Shown here: piece by piece, positions 44,171 through 55,431 of the stretch
How the letters are laid out: the number at the start of each line of letters is the position of its first letter
How positions within the stretch are numbered: position 1 is the stretch's first letter
Origin: Prostheceraeus crozeri
Taxonomy: Eukaryota > Platyhelminthes > Polycladida > Euryleptidae
Length of the DNA stretch: 64,000 nt
Assembly: GCA_907163375.1 (NCBI GenBank)
Contig: CAJQUW010003055.1
Coordinates: forward strand, 304,804-368,803
Reading direction: 5' to 3'
Notes under the pieces: model-generated
The model's input: the letters and a program-made list of their open reading frames with translations, nothing else
The model's database searches: none
Told to the model about the DNA's origin: nothing
Position numbers and translations under genes: made by a program

Positions 44171-44727
44171 TATTCAATGCTAGCGATTATAACTAAGTGT
44201 TATGCGCTTTATCAGGGTTGTACTACAGTAGTGCTACACTTGTTTATTACATTCGTGATGCACCGTGCGCAATATTCTGCGTAATAATGTGTTATAATGC
44301 TGTTCTTCTTGAAAATTAAGTAACCTTAATAAGTGTACCACGGCACTCTAACACGAAAAATGAATACACACACACGCAAGCATAATCGTAAAAGAAGATA
44401 ATTCTCTAGAAGTCGTCATTAATATTCAATTCGGTTGCCTTAAACTCATACTTCAAATTATAAGTTAGAATATTAAAGTCTAAACCAAAAATTGAATGGA
44501 CTAAGATGCACTGTATAATTTCCTTTATTCTATAGATTGACGATGTTTCCCAAATACATGTGGTAATAACTTTAGATAGTCTAGGTAGCAAGGATTCCAT
44601 TCCAATACGTTTCTTTAGTCACTCAGCTTTGTAGCCGCTGCACAACTTTCCCGCTTGTCTGTAGCGCCTACCTTGTGTGATTCATTCATTGCGCTAGGTA
44701 CATGGGCAGCATGTAACCAATATGTTG
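44171..44727. other. No gene recognised
   Basis: AT-rich sequence between the palindrome and the P element; no repeat or frame of note. Confidence 0.5.
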
Positions 44728-47311
44728 ATCACAGATCTAGAAAGGGATAGATGGACTACTCCCCGATTTGCGTGAAGCCTGCTTTCCCTGCCACGCGCGC
44801 GCGCACAATCCCGGTATGTAGGCAAGAAACAAATGTCGGCATGCACGTGTCTGTGAGAATGTAATGATAACAAGCACATTAAATTTCAACGACGATAATA
44901 ATTGATAACGAATCATAGGAATGTTGACAATTCCTGATGACCTGCAATGTCATACTTTCTCACTCATCATGATTGCTTACATAAATGTAGCTTAAATAGA
45001 AAATTAGGTGCATGCGAAGTAACGTTTTATTCAAAAGAAAACTCGGTAAATCAAAATTTATTTGCCTCTAAAGAGAATCAGTTTCATTGCCTGCTGACGT
45101 GATAGGACTTTTGAATTAAAGATATTACGTTCAAAATATATCTTACCGTACTGAAAGAGGCGAATTTTGACATAATTCGACGTGATCAGCCTGATAAGTT
45201 TTGTTAGATGATCAGAGTCTTGATGAAAGTCATGGTCATAAAAGTGGTCTGCAAAAAGGGGAGGAAATAAAGTTTTTACATCAACTTTCTGCAGGACAAA
45301 AGGTTCAATTTTCAAATCAATGTTCGATACTGTGGGGAGGAGGGTCACATCGTGAACACCCGGAAAAAAAGAGAGCGGAAAGCTACTTCAGCAATTTTTA
45401 CGATACTATATACAGCGAAACTAGGAGTGGATAGGCCTCCTCTCTGCTTTGCTGAAAACAAACGGGTGAAAGATACATCCTTCATACTGTCTTCATCGCT
45501 CTCAAACAACGCACCATTGCATTGAGAGCAATCTAGGAAGCGCTGGCATCGTTTCGCTACATAACCTGAAACGTAAAATAAGATATTTAGTCTCCAGTCA
45601 GAATCACAGTTCTGGAAACTCGGCATCCAACAAGAATAGCGGAACTCAGTGTCATCATCCACCTCATCATCTGAGCTCAACTTCAACTCAGGGATTCCGC
45701 TCTGCCGCTTCGAGGACCTGAAGTCGAGGTGAAAGTCCGTAATGCTGTTGGTGTCATCAGCCATAACATTAGCATTTCTCGAAGGTTTTATTAAGTTATT
45801 TATCAAGAGGGACTTGAACGCGGTTTTGAATTGTTGCACGGATGGATTATTGTTGAAGCCACCACGCTGCCGTATCTTGCTGAATAAGATCTCGAGATGA
45901 TCCTGCGATGTTTTGTACGTCAGAAAAAAAGAGTGGCCACGCTTTTGAATCAGATGTTCACAAAGATCGCGAATAGAATGAACAGTAACCTTGAATCCCA
46001 TTGTAGGAATTCTTCTCCTTGAATCAGCAAGTGGAACATGATCATTAGTGCACAAGGATTCAAGATATCTGAGAGCCATTTCGAAAAAGGGTTTCCATTC
46101 GCCAGAATTACTTAAAGAAAGGGGCGCCTTGGTACCATTTTGAAAAATATTTTTGCTGTTAAGTCGATCAAACAGCTCATCACAATCCGTATGAATTTCC
46201 AGCCGAGCCCAGAGTGTTAGTAAGCTGCAATTATAGAATAATTGTATCAGCATTCACGAAAATTTCATAAGTGTATTTTGATTTAAATATTATATTTATT
46301 GTTATATATTATTTTTTAGCTTTGTATACATTGTGGTCCGCTAATCGACTGATTATCTTGTTTACCGACCAACTTGAGTAGCCTGATCCATGCGTTTTGG
46401 AATTGCGCGGATATCTGAGTCTTGATCCACATCCATGGGTTCCGATGATGGCCCTGGTGACTGAGACTCGGCAGAAGTTGCATCAAAAGACTGCTCAAAA
46501 AGATTGCGTTGCTTTGGGGATCGACGCTTTTTGGAAGGTGTTTGCAGATAAAGGGGGAACGCTTCAAAAACAGTAGGCACTGCGTCATCCTTCAGCTTCC
46601 TTCGAGTTCTGGGGCGAGTTCCATACTGTCCCTTGTCATGAATAACACTTACGCCCTTTTTATAGTCATCATCGGTGAAATGAACACTGCATACGCGTGA
46701 TGAATTCTTAGAGGGAGTAAAGTTCTTACGTCGAATGTTATGAAGCCACTTCTTCAACAATTCGGGGTTTGAGAACGGAAAGGCGTGAAAAGAAATGTTA
46801 GAGTTTTTCGAAGCACGGTTCTGGCATCGCGGAACACAACATGAGGTAACCATTTCTCAAGAAATGAAATTTCTGTAAACAGTTTTGCAAACCTGTTCGA
46901 AAATTTTATCTTTCTTATGCCTTTTGAACACATGTTTCGGATTAAGAGTAGGAGAATTGATAGCAATTGCCTAGGGCGTGAGGATTTTATTTAATGATAA
47001 AATCGCCATTTAGCGTCGGTAGAATGCATGTCAAATTCAATTTTATCTTGTTGAAGTATTGCGACATCGCCACACTGTGTTATGACACTCATCCCAGCTT
47101 CGTTAAGTACACAAATTTTGTCACCCTTATCAAATAAATCATCATCAATTGAAAACAACACCACAGGTGTCAATTGCGATCAGCTCAGCGGCCGTCATTT
47201 CTTGCCTACATACCGGGAGCAGGCGTGGCGGCGATGGGAAGTTTTCAGGCTTCACAGCTGAAATAGGGAAACGCGGAAAGCAGTCCATCTATCCCTTTCT
47301 AGATCTGTGAT
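44728..47311 (-). mobile_element. P-element-superfamily transposon, internally shortened (2584 bp)
   Basis: The ends are perfect 30-bp inverted repeats (44728-44757 and 47282-47311; word cagatctagaaagggatag). Similarity resumes about 60 bp inward with a 20-bp match, cccggtatgtaggcaagaaa (44809-44828 with 47198-47217). The 30-bp length is close to the 31 bp of the Drosophila P element. The flanks share only gttg; no 8-bp duplication typical of P elements is visible, so flank decay is possible. The interior encodes a THAP domain and the C-terminal half of a THAP9/P transposase on the minus strand. Confidence 0.88.
45058..46853 (-). CDS. THAP-domain P-transposase derivative lacking most of the catalytic core
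   Basis: Exon 1 (46853-46366) starts MVTSCCVPRCQNRA and holds a THAP zinc finger (C5/C6, C10, CSVHF, then AVPTVF at its end), the DNA-binding domain of P transposases. A 141-bp intron fits at 46365-46225: donor gtaaac, acceptor ttgcag, phase kept. Exon 2 (46224 down to 45345) begins within the GTP-binding insertion region (DELFDRLNSKN) and has SQDHLEILFSKIRQRGGFNN, with the catalytic glutamate. The RNase H-like part with the two aspartates is absent. A one-base frame change in a T7 run near 45375 separates the last ~95 codons (45348-45058, SDHLTKLIRLITSNYVKIR). The full enzyme is about 900 aa; this would give roughly 550. It may act as a binding-only repressor or be simply defective. Confidence 0.82.
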
Positions 47312-48652
47312 GTTGTCTGACCCCTATGTGTAAGCAATCTTAGTACAAACTCACAGGTTTCTCAAGTGATCGTCTTGAAATAGAACAGTGAAACTCATGT
47401 TTACATTATGGATTATTTCCTCGAAACTTTGCAGACTTGCCTGCCAGATTCATCAAATATAAGCTAATCATCTCAACATGCAGTCTGACCAAATGGATTT
47501 CGGGTTTTAGTCATTGTTCCATTATGCATTTCCTGTTCAAAATCCGGCTGGGCGCACAGATGTGGACGTCACTCGACAAATGTTCATCATATTTCAAGCG
47601 ATTATCTTCAGCGATTATCTATTAATTTTCATCCACTGCATAATTTGCATTCTTGCTTTTGCTAATAATCCTTGCAAAGCGCAAAGAGAAATATAAAAAC
47701 TGCTGATTGTGGCAAATGATTGCGGAACTTTTCTTCTCTCTTCTGCAGGCCTGTTATATCACGGAAGTTGATACCATTTATCGCTACTTGACAAGTAAAT
47801 CAGTTAAATAAATTAACTATTGGTTGTTGAAATTTTAGACGGCCGCCTTAAATAAAGGAATGTAAATTCCGACATTTAGTTGTTCTGATAGGAAATAGAT
47901 CAAGCAGCGTTTGTGATAAGAAGATGACGCTTTGCATCTAAGAATTTTTAAATGATAAAAAAGATAAATATTTTATTTGAAATTCTCTCAGAAGGAAGGA
48001 AATAATTACGAGAAAGTATTCATCTTTCGAATATAGTAAATAAGTGATGCGTCCTGTATTTGTCTTTATGCATGTATGTAATTAAGTATGCGTGATCCAC
48101 TAATGTATTATTGATGTACTAGCCATGATTCCCCATTCTATGTTATTCCCATGCTACAACTCCCATGAAACTGAGATTTTCAGTTTTCAATGCCGAATTT
48201 TTCGACCGACTTTTCAAAGAAACAAAGAAGAGAATCTAATCATAAGGATGATGAGTTCCTCTCTAAATAAGCATGTATGGACCAAATGTAATGACAGAAA
48301 TCTAATATCACCGCCACTACAGTATATTAATTATCTATGAAGCTTGAATCCATTGTCCATAATTTTTGAAATTATTTTTATTATGTATTAAAATTAAAAT
48401 TCATATTTGAATTTTAATGCAAACATGATAATCACTCTAATAAGGTTAACCTCCTTCGTTTCATCTGATGCGGTTTTAGTAGGTGAAAGCTTAGTAGCAT
48501 AAATCTTATCAATGATAGCAGTGCTTTTAATTCTAAAATTCCACCAGCATCGCAAGATGATTGCAAAAAGTTAGAAAAGACAATAACTTTACATACTTAC
48601 ACCTTGAATACGCGCATACATGCATGCATGGAAACCAATATAATGTTTCATA
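47312..48652. other. No gene recognised
   Basis: AT-rich DNA with short frames only (largest 71 codons). No repeat noticed. Confidence 0.5.
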
Positions 48653-49010
48653 AAGTTTCATTTTACTTGCTTATTGTGAAAAGCGCGTTTCGTCTGCTCT
48701 CAGTAAGTGTGACACGCAGAATGAATCAAACTGATTGAAACATGATTCCTGCTAGAATATCGATCAAGCAATGGACAGTCACTGAACAAGCAATCACGAA
48801 ATGAATAAGTAGTAGCTAAAAAGTACATATACAGAAAAGTTGCTAATAGGAGAAGAAGTGCATCAACAATTTGAATAAAAAGAAAGGATCATTGTTTGAT
48901 CGATATCCTAGCAGGAATCATGTTTCAATCACTTTGATTCATTCTGCGTGTCACACCTACTGAGAGCAGACGAAACGCGGTTGTGACAATAAGCAAGTAA
49001 AATGAAACTT
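48653..49010. mobile_element. Foldback/MITE element with ~115-bp arms
   Basis: Left arm 48653-48770 (aagtttcattttacttgctt and on, through cgcagaatgaatcaa to gaatatcgatca) is matched in reverse complement by 48898-49010, with a few differences, around a ~127-bp spacer. No coding capacity. No clear target duplication. Confidence 0.75.
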
Positions 49011-49920
49011 CTGGCGTATTTTTCATCTGCAAGATCACAGCGGGGAGCAATTGCTTTATTATGCCATAATCCTATATAAATAATATAAATCTCCAATACA
49101 AGAAACATAGCAATTATCAAATATTCTTCAATTGTAATATTTTGCATCATTTTTCATTTAAACGAAGTTTATCTGCCTATATGCAGAACGTCTATGTTCT
49201 ATCATCAGCTTATCATTTATCGCATATTTATCATTTAATTCCTGATTGTTGCAGATCAACTCCTACTACATTTCCCAATGGAAGAAAAAGAAATATGGAG
49301 AATGATTTCTGAGAAACTTTTCATCGAAGCAAGTGTTCAAAAGACTAAAATGAGAAGATATTAAAAATCATTGGCTGTTTTTTGAATTAATGGCGTTTTG
49401 TGAATGATCATGAAATTAGTTAAAAAGCAATGCTCCATAGTGTGATTGATTCTCAAACTAATTTTTTGAAATCTGGGCCGGACTTTCACCGACATGTCAA
49501 GGGGATTGAAAGCAAAAAGTGCAAATACCTCATGCATATTGTTGTCTTTATATTGACATTATCACAATTGCTAATCTAAACTGATTATTCTTTGCAATCA
49601 TGATCACATAAAGCGTCAGTATGTCGCGGAAAGGGCTAGACACGCTGTAGCATTAGGAGATTCCATAAACACTGAATTTCCCAAAATTCTATGGGACAGG
49701 ATTTCCAGAAGATCGATAGAATTGGATTTCCAGAAATTCGATAGGACAGGATTTCCCACAAGTCTATGGGACAAATTAGTCCAAGAGGCAATAGGATCAA
49801 AGTTCCCCAAAATTCAATGGGACAAAACTTTCCAACAGTGCCATAGAATAGAGTTCCATAGCAATAGCACTACCCGCTATAGGAAAATTACAATAATTCC
49901 GTAGGACGTTTCCTATAAGA
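49011..49920. other. No gene; short degenerate direct repeats at the right
   Basis: From about 49670 to 49835 the phrase tctatgggacaggatttcc and variants (gataggacaggatttccc, ctatgggacaaa, caatgggacaaaa) recur every 25-45 bp. They lie just inside the inverted-repeat word at 49921-49946. The left part is featureless. Confidence 0.55.
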
Positions 49921-49951
49921 GTGCCATAGATTTTGGTTAATCGGGAGCTTA

Positions 49952-50130
49952 TGCATGTTCTGCCTGCCCTGAGCATGAAATTGAGGTCCTATGACATTGT
50001 TTAGCCTCTGATACATGCAGATACATGAGATGCAAAGTCTATATAACAGGACTGCCAACTATACTAACTTGTTGCAGCAATGTCCCGCATAGCCACGGAT
50101 GTTTAGGGTCATGTGTAATTACGCGTGAAT
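49952..50130 (-). mobile_element. MITE family fragment g (inverted, internal to near the end)
   Basis: From gcatgttctg through ccctgagcatgaaattgagg to ccacggatgtttagggtcat it follows the inverted-orientation copies at 11450 and 55432. The terminal gtggcatgtcacctagtg is replaced by other sequence, exactly as in the copy at 55432-55855. Confidence 0.75.
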
Positions 50131-51024
50131 TACGAGTAATTGAACTGAGAGAATTGAGCTGAGATGAAGTTCGAGAATGGTGTTGGAGAGCTCACTAGTT
50201 CACCGTGGTCAGCTGTTTGTCTAACAAATGACTGTCAATGGTCAGTTGATGGTCAGTTGATATATTTATCCCGCTTCATCCCCTGCAATCACCTACAACT
50301 CGCCTATATGATATCGCTAAGTTTCACATGAGAATTGCAACTGAATATCAGTTTGATTATTCAATCTGTCCTCTTATGGAACTCTGGTATTCTGTTATGA
50401 AGCTAAAAGTCTCTTCTAGTAAGGAGTTAGGCCTATAATTCGGTTCGGCTCGTCCATGTAAATACATCATCTGGCACTTAGTGATCCATCGTGACGCAAG
50501 CGTTTCATTTGTCCTTTCACTTAACGAACAGATTTCTTCACAGCCGCTGCTAGCAATTAATAAAGCACGTCACATCCAATACGCGCATCAACAGATAGAT
50601 TGTTGGAGGAGCAGGTCACCTGATATTCGAAGGAACTGAGGCAATGTTGAACAGTGTCAATATTTTATTTTTAGCAGCAGCAAATGGACATCTTATTGAA
50701 TCAGCTCTTTCGATGTACAGCATATTCTTGTCGTGAAGAAGTCGTCTCATATTTGGATATAATTGATCCTGCAGTGTGACTGTAACTAATAGGCCTACAA
50801 TGGCAATCTGTTCTTGATTTCATTGAATTATAAATAACAATGTTGAATAATTCATTAGTGAATAACTAAATAATTATCTTCCAGAGCAATGAAAATGAAG
50901 TAATCCAATCACCTTTGGGAACCAGTTAGATCAATTAAAAAGAACAACGCTGTCAAGAGGTTGAATTGTTTTTTAATCTTTAGCAAAAAAACTTTAATTT
51001 TGAAAATAATTCATGCAGCAAAAG
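50131..51024 (+). repeat. 895-bp duplicated unit, copy A (carries an LTR-element insertion)
   Basis: Nearly identical to 55856-56750: I see only two or three differences, for example cccgctt versus cccgttt and taggccta versus tagggccta. Copy A is cut at 51024 by the LTR element and resumes as tctaatagg at 55211-55219. The two copies also share the attached MITE fragment, which is more diverged. No coding frame is recognised. Confidence 0.9.
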
Positions 51025-51263
51025 TGTAAGTAAAAACGCGAATTCCAAATAGCAAAGACGCACTTTATTTGCAGACGTGGATATTTATACCTGTATAACA
51101 ATGGCATAAAACAACTCACGAAACATGCACAATAATGAAATGTTATTATCATGAAACGTCACCAGAACACTTGATAATAGGATGTCAGGCATGCGGTCGA
51201 GAGTCGGATTGCTATGTCCTAAGACAGTGAACAATAGAGAATTAGAAATACAACACGCTCACA
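51025..51263 (-). repeat. 3' LTR (minus-strand element)
   Basis: 239 bp, identical by eye to 54967-55205; begins tgtaagtaaaaacgcg and ends cacgctcaca on the plus strand. Confidence 0.95.
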
Positions 51264-51331
51264 CGCTCCCTAGTTTCTTAAGAAACTAATATACAAAAGT
51301 ATATATTATATACGAAACAATATAAGGTCTG

Positions 51332-54300
51332 CTATCTGTAATCAACGACATGGTCACCTTGAAAAATAGGTCTTTTAGTCACGCGACTACTCCTTCGGGG
51401 TACCGCCTCAGAATCAATTTCGACATCACTGTCATTCGTCAAAGAGCAGTATTTCGTTTCTAAGTCGACTTCGGTAGATTCCCTGCAATAAGGTACCAGT
51501 CTTAAATGCGATACATGACGAGAGACATTTATATCATCTAACTCAACTGAAACACTCGAAATGATTTTTGTCACGACGTGTGGACCGCTCCAAACGTCAT
51601 CACATCGGGAGGAAGGAGGCTTAAGAAAAACTTTATCGCCAACAAGAAAAGGATTACGGTCTTTATCAAAGTAATTATCGTTTACCTCGTAATTCAATTT
51701 GGGTCGTTCTATCTCAATGCGATCAGCTGTAACATCCGGCTTTCTAGACTTCGCACAGAAAACTAATTCGTAAGGTGTTGAATCGTTTTTACCTTTTGTA
51801 TTATTAACCCAGAAAACGGCCTCTGCGAGGGATTTTCCTGTACGCTTTACGGTTCTCTTAACGGTACGATGAACCCGCTCAACCACCGAGTTTCCCTGGG
51901 GCCTATAAGCGGAAGTCAAGACCTGTTGAACTTTCCACTTATCTAACAGCTCATTAAACTCGCGGCTACGGAAAACTGTCCCGTTATCACTCATTATGTA
52001 CGCTGGGGGACCAAATTCTGCGAAGATCTGTTCAATGTTGAAAGCTATCTCAGTGGAGGATTCATTTCTTAAGCTACGCCAGATTGTAAATCTGGAAGCA
52101 GTATCGATAACGGATAAATAAGGTCTACCGTCTACATGAGTTACATCAGTGCCTAAAACTTCCCAAACATTATTCGCGGATATCGATCCTTTGTCCCAAC
52201 TAAAGCGATTCGAAGGGTCTATGCGGGTACAAGTTGCACAATCGCCAATGACGGCCTTAATATCAGATTTTGAAACGGATTTATTTTTATACCGCTCTTT
52301 ACATAATTCATATGTTCGATTCGTGCCAAAATGGTTGATTTCATGAACAAACTTGATGTCAGCGTAATCAACGCTATCTAGTTTCTCCCTGACCCATGAA
52401 TTAGGCACTCTAGTCAATGAATCTGCTTTGTTTAAACTTGACTCAATCCAAACGACCTGTACTGCCAACTGTTCCTCACGGATAATGTCTGAAATAATAT
52501 TAAGTCTACGCTTAATCAAAACTTCTGCGAGTGCACGAGTCTTAACATTTCTTGTCTTATGAATAACAGATTGCAACCATCTATAAACTGAGATGGAGTC
52601 AGTTTTGATCGTAATGTCCCTCTTACCCCATTTTAAGGCAAGATTCAGGCCTTTGATAGCTGCGTCTAATTCAGACCGGTTTATATGCGTAGCATCATCC
52701 TTCGGGCGCAGCCAAGCCGCATCCTCGACCACCTGACCTTCAACCTCTAAATAAACCCCGTAGGCTAGAGAACTGGAGTCAGTCCAGACCGTGATTGGAG
52801 CTTTAGGATCAACCTCCCACATGCCTCCGACAGGGTCAGACACTTTCAGTCGAACATCTATTTCTCGAATCAAACTCATTATTTTTTCCGAAACTGGGTC
52901 ATCCCACCTAGTATGATCTTCGGCAGTGCACCGCTGTACAAACGCGCAGGCGACTCGAAGCCATCCCGCCACGGGGTAATGTCCTAAACATTCTCCTATG
53001 TACTTATGTGCTTCACGCCGCGTAAGAATGTTAGCTATTAAGGGCAGAGAGCCGTCTCTGCGCCATCTCAACCCTGAGTCCACACATAGTCCCAGTAATC
53101 TAACGTCTCCTTTACCAACTTTTTGTGACTCTTTTGTTATAAGGCCCCAATTATTCAGATGGGACCTGACCTTTTCGCATGAGACAACCGATTCAGAGAC
53201 ATATATATCGTCAATGTAACTAGAAGTACCTTCCTTGATTTTCTGGTCACCCTGCAATACTCGTGTAACTATAGCTGTCATTATTTTTGGGGCTGAGGCC
53301 AAGCCGAAACCAAGCCTCGTCAACAGAAAGTCACTTCCTTTCCACCTAACAGCTTGGTATGCCCATAAACTCGGATCAATTTCTACCTGTAGATAGGCAC
53401 GCTTCAAATCAATAATAGAACACTTAGGCCCCAGTTGCCGCCACTGACGCAACGTGTCAGCACAAGTAGGAGTAGCTTCAGCAGTATGAGACTCAATGGA
53501 TTCGTTTAAACTTCTATAGTCCAAGACAGGGCGAACTTTAACGGTATCGCCCTTCTGCTGACGCACAGCAATAATCGGTAAGTACCTTTTTATTTTCCCA
53601 TGGAAACTTACGTCATGCCTTACTAATATGCCCTCATTAATCCAGTCATTTATTTCAGCATCACACGGTGATTTATCCTGATCATCGATAATATTATACG
53701 GTATCTTACAATCGGATCCTGGTTCTAAATTTTGTCTCCAATTCCACCTTACGCACCATCTACTTCCATTAAAAGTAGCAACAAAATCCTTATCATGAAT
53801 ATCATCACTATGCAATACCGAAACTACAGGCCCTTTACTATAGGGAAAATCTACTTTTAGCTCAGTACCTGGACGTACGCGTGGATGTAATATTAAACCC
53901 GTTCTCTCAAATACATTCGAACCCAAAATGATATCAATACCAGTAGGTAGATCAGTTTCTAAGACTACATATGCATTAATGGGTCCCAGCTCTTCATTAT
54001 TATCAGTTATCACACTACTCAAAACAACATACGTATACGCACATACATTATGCCTACCAAAAGATTGAAGACTAATGTAGGACCTAGACCGACTCTCATT
54101 CCCAACCACATGCTCACCAATGACAGAAGTCACAGATCCAGTGTCGATCAGCGCGTTCATCCTTTGGCCATTGACATTCATTGGACGTGAGATTTGTGCA
54201 CCGGTGATTTCCGTCGCCGCAGCCATGCTCGCACTTGCCTGTTGTTGACGGTGTGGGCAAAATCGCTGAATATGCCCTTTCTCGTTACAAAAGAAACAGG

Positions 54301-54937
54301 TGATAATACAGCTGGCCTTCTCATGGCCAAAGCGGCGACAGCCTTGACAGCGAACCATTTGCTTGGAGACTTTCATTTGGCTGTTTTGCGGACCCATCGT
54401 CGCAGCGACTGCGGTGGGTAAGGCATCTCGAGTTGCCAAAAGCGCCTTCGCCGTAGACAGAACATCTTGGAGCTTCATATCTTCGCCGTCTTGGATATAC
54501 ACCTTCTCCTTTACATCAGCTGGTAACGCATCGATCACAGCTAACGATACCAGCTCCTCATCAGGATCTTTGCCAGTGATAACCTTCAACAATGTCTTTG
54601 CATCATCTGCGATGATGTCGATCTGTTCGCCAGGCCACAAACGGAGGGATTTGAGTTTTAGCCAGGCACTTGCCTTGTTAAGTCCATAAACTCTCTTCAA
54701 AGCCTTCATCACAACTTTAAAGTCATTTTTATCTGTTGGCTCCAATTGATCCCAGGTCGCGAAAGCAGGACCATCCAAAAATAGAGGCATCATTCGAGCC
54801 ATCTCAGCCTCTAAATCCTTTGGGGCGGTTACTATAGACACCGCTGTCTCGTATCGTCTGAACCATTGATCAATATTTTCATCACGCTCACCCTTGAATC
54901 TCTTCACGATATCGACCAACTTTAACGAGCCGCTCAT
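51332..54937 (-). CDS. gag-pol polyprotein of the LTR retrotransposon
   Basis: About 1201 aa from MSGSLKLVDI; a longer frame starting inside the LTR is less likely. Order: gag helices (1-190), two zinc knuckles (about 197-227; CQGCRRFGHEKASC then CFFCNEKGHIQRFC), aspartic protease with LIDTGS (about 263-268), reverse transcriptase with SYIDDIYVSE (about 573), RNase H (WTDSSSLAYG onward), then integrase with GTDVTHVDG, MSDNGTVF and VVERVHRTVKR. RT before integrase indicates Ty3/gypsy order and not Copia. Gag and Pol are fused in one frame, so no frameshift signal is needed. The clade is not resolved. There is no envelope gene. Confidence 0.93.
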   Translation of the reverse strand: MSGSLKLVDIVKRFKGERDENIDQWFRRYETAVSIVTAPKDLEAEMARMMPLFLDGPAFATWDQLEPTDKNDFKVVMKALKRVYGLNKASAWLKLKSLRLWPGEQIDIIADDAKTLLKVITGKDPDEELVSLAVIDALPADVKEKVYIQDGEDMKLQDVLSTAKALLATRDALPTAVAATMGPQNSQMKVSKQMVRCQGCRRFGHEKASCIITCFFCNEKGHIQRFCPHRQQQASASMAAATEITGAQISRPMNVNGQRMNALIDTGSVTSVIGEHVVGNESRSRSYISLQSFGRHNVCAYTYVVLSSVITDNNEELGPINAYVVLETDLPTGIDIILGSNVFERTGLILHPRVRPGTELKVDFPYSKGPVVSVLHSDDIHDKDFVATFNGSRWCVRWNWRQNLEPGSDCKIPYNIIDDQDKSPCDAEINDWINEGILVRHDVSFHGKIKRYLPIIAVRQQKGDTVKVRPVLDYRSLNESIESHTAEATPTCADTLRQWRQLGPKCSIIDLKRAYLQVEIDPSLWAYQAVRWKGSDFLLTRLGFGLASAPKIMTAIVTRVLQGDQKIKEGTSSYIDDIYVSESVVSCEKVRSHLNNWGLITKESQKVGKGDVRLLGLCVDSGLRWRRDGSLPLIANILTRREAHKYIGECLGHYPVAGWLRVACAFVQRCTAEDHTRWDDPVSEKIMSLIREIDVRLKVSDPVGGMWEVDPKAPITVWTDSSSLAYGVYLEVEGQVVEDAAWLRPKDDATHINRSELDAAIKGLNLALKWGKRDITIKTDSISVYRWLQSVIHKTRNVKTRALAEVLIKRRLNIISDIIREEQLAVQVVWIESSLNKADSLTRVPNSWVREKLDSVDYADIKFVHEINHFGTNRTYELCKERYKNKSVSKSDIKAVIGDCATCTRIDPSNRFSWDKGSISANNVWEVLGTDVTHVDGRPYLSVIDTASRFTIWRSLRNESSTEIAFNIEQIFAEFGPPAYIMSDNGTVFRSREFNELLDKWKVQQVLTSAYRPQGNSVVERVHRTVKRTVKRTGKSLAEAVFWVNNTKGKNDSTPYELVFCAKSRKPDVTADRIEIERPKLNYEVNDNYFDKDRNPFLVGDKVFLKPPSSRCDDVWSGPHVVTKIISSVSVELDDINVSRHVSHLRLVPYCRESTEVDLETKYCSLTNDSDVEIDSEAVPRRSSRVTKRPIFQGDHVVDYR

Positions 54938-54966
54938 GTTCAGCAAGACAAACAGCCGTGATAGCT

Positions 54967-55205
54967 TGTAAGTAAAAACGCGAATTCCAAATAGCAAAGA
55001 CGCACTTTATTTGCAGACGTGGATATTTATACCTGTATAACAATGGCATAAAACAACTCACGAAACATGCACAATAATGAAATGTTATTATCATGAAACG
55101 TCACCAGAACACTTGATAATAGGATGTCAGGCATGCGGTCGAGAGTCGGATTGCTATGTCCTAAGACAGTGAACAATAGAGAATTAGAAATACAACACGC
55201 TCACA
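54967..55205 (-). repeat. 5' LTR (minus-strand element)
   Basis: 239 bp, same sequence as 51025-51263. Carries the presumed promoter for the gag-pol frame. Confidence 0.95.
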
Positions 55206-55219
55206 AAAAGTCTAATAGG

Positions 55220-55431
55220 TAGGCCTAGAGCAACCACATTAGTTGAATAGCATAGACTCTTATTAATAGCGAGTTAATTAATGTATCTGTTGAATTGTAA
55301 ACAGTGCTCGTTGGAGATCTGTCGCAAAAATTTGCCACCAAGATAGAATTATTTTTTCGTGCAAGCGGTAGACACGTCCGCTTGGAAGTAGCCTCAAAGC
55401 GGAATAACGGGATAAATATATCAACTGACCA
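55220..55431. other. Spacer between the two duplicated units
   Basis: About 210 bp with no gene. Its end, 55406-55431 (aacgggataaatatatcaac and on), is the exact 26-bp reverse complement of 55975-56000, which lies inside copy B. Confidence 0.6.

Larger units (their letters stand above)
41996..49946. repeat. Distant inverted repeat pair bracketing 8 kb
   Basis: The word at 41996-42021 (tcccgattaaccaaattcaa and on) is mirrored at 49921-49946 with about three mismatches. Both sides carry atggcact-type words and short subrepeats inward (atggcac near 42010-42060; atgggacagg near 49690-49790). This could be the two ends of one element that later received other insertions, or two independent copies of a short element. 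No target duplication was found, so both readings stay open. Confidence 0.4.
51025..55205 (-). mobile_element. Ty3/gypsy-like LTR retrotransposon, apparently whole
   Basis: Flanking LTRs of 239 bp (51025-51263 and 54967-55205) look identical by eye and have tg...ca ends. The 5-bp target duplication aaaag is at 51020-51024 and 55206-55210. One long gag-pol frame fills the interior on the minus strand. Each LTR has tataaata and aataaa on that strand (51082-51089 and 51064-51069 in the left copy). The purine-rich actagggagcg precedes the downstream LTR. Identical LTRs imply a very recent insertion, later than the duplication of the host unit it sits in. It looks whole, with no break seen. Confidence 0.95.

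Noticed and set aside
52149-54689. Plus-strand frames within the LTR element
   Set aside because: They are antisense shadows of the long gag-pol frame.
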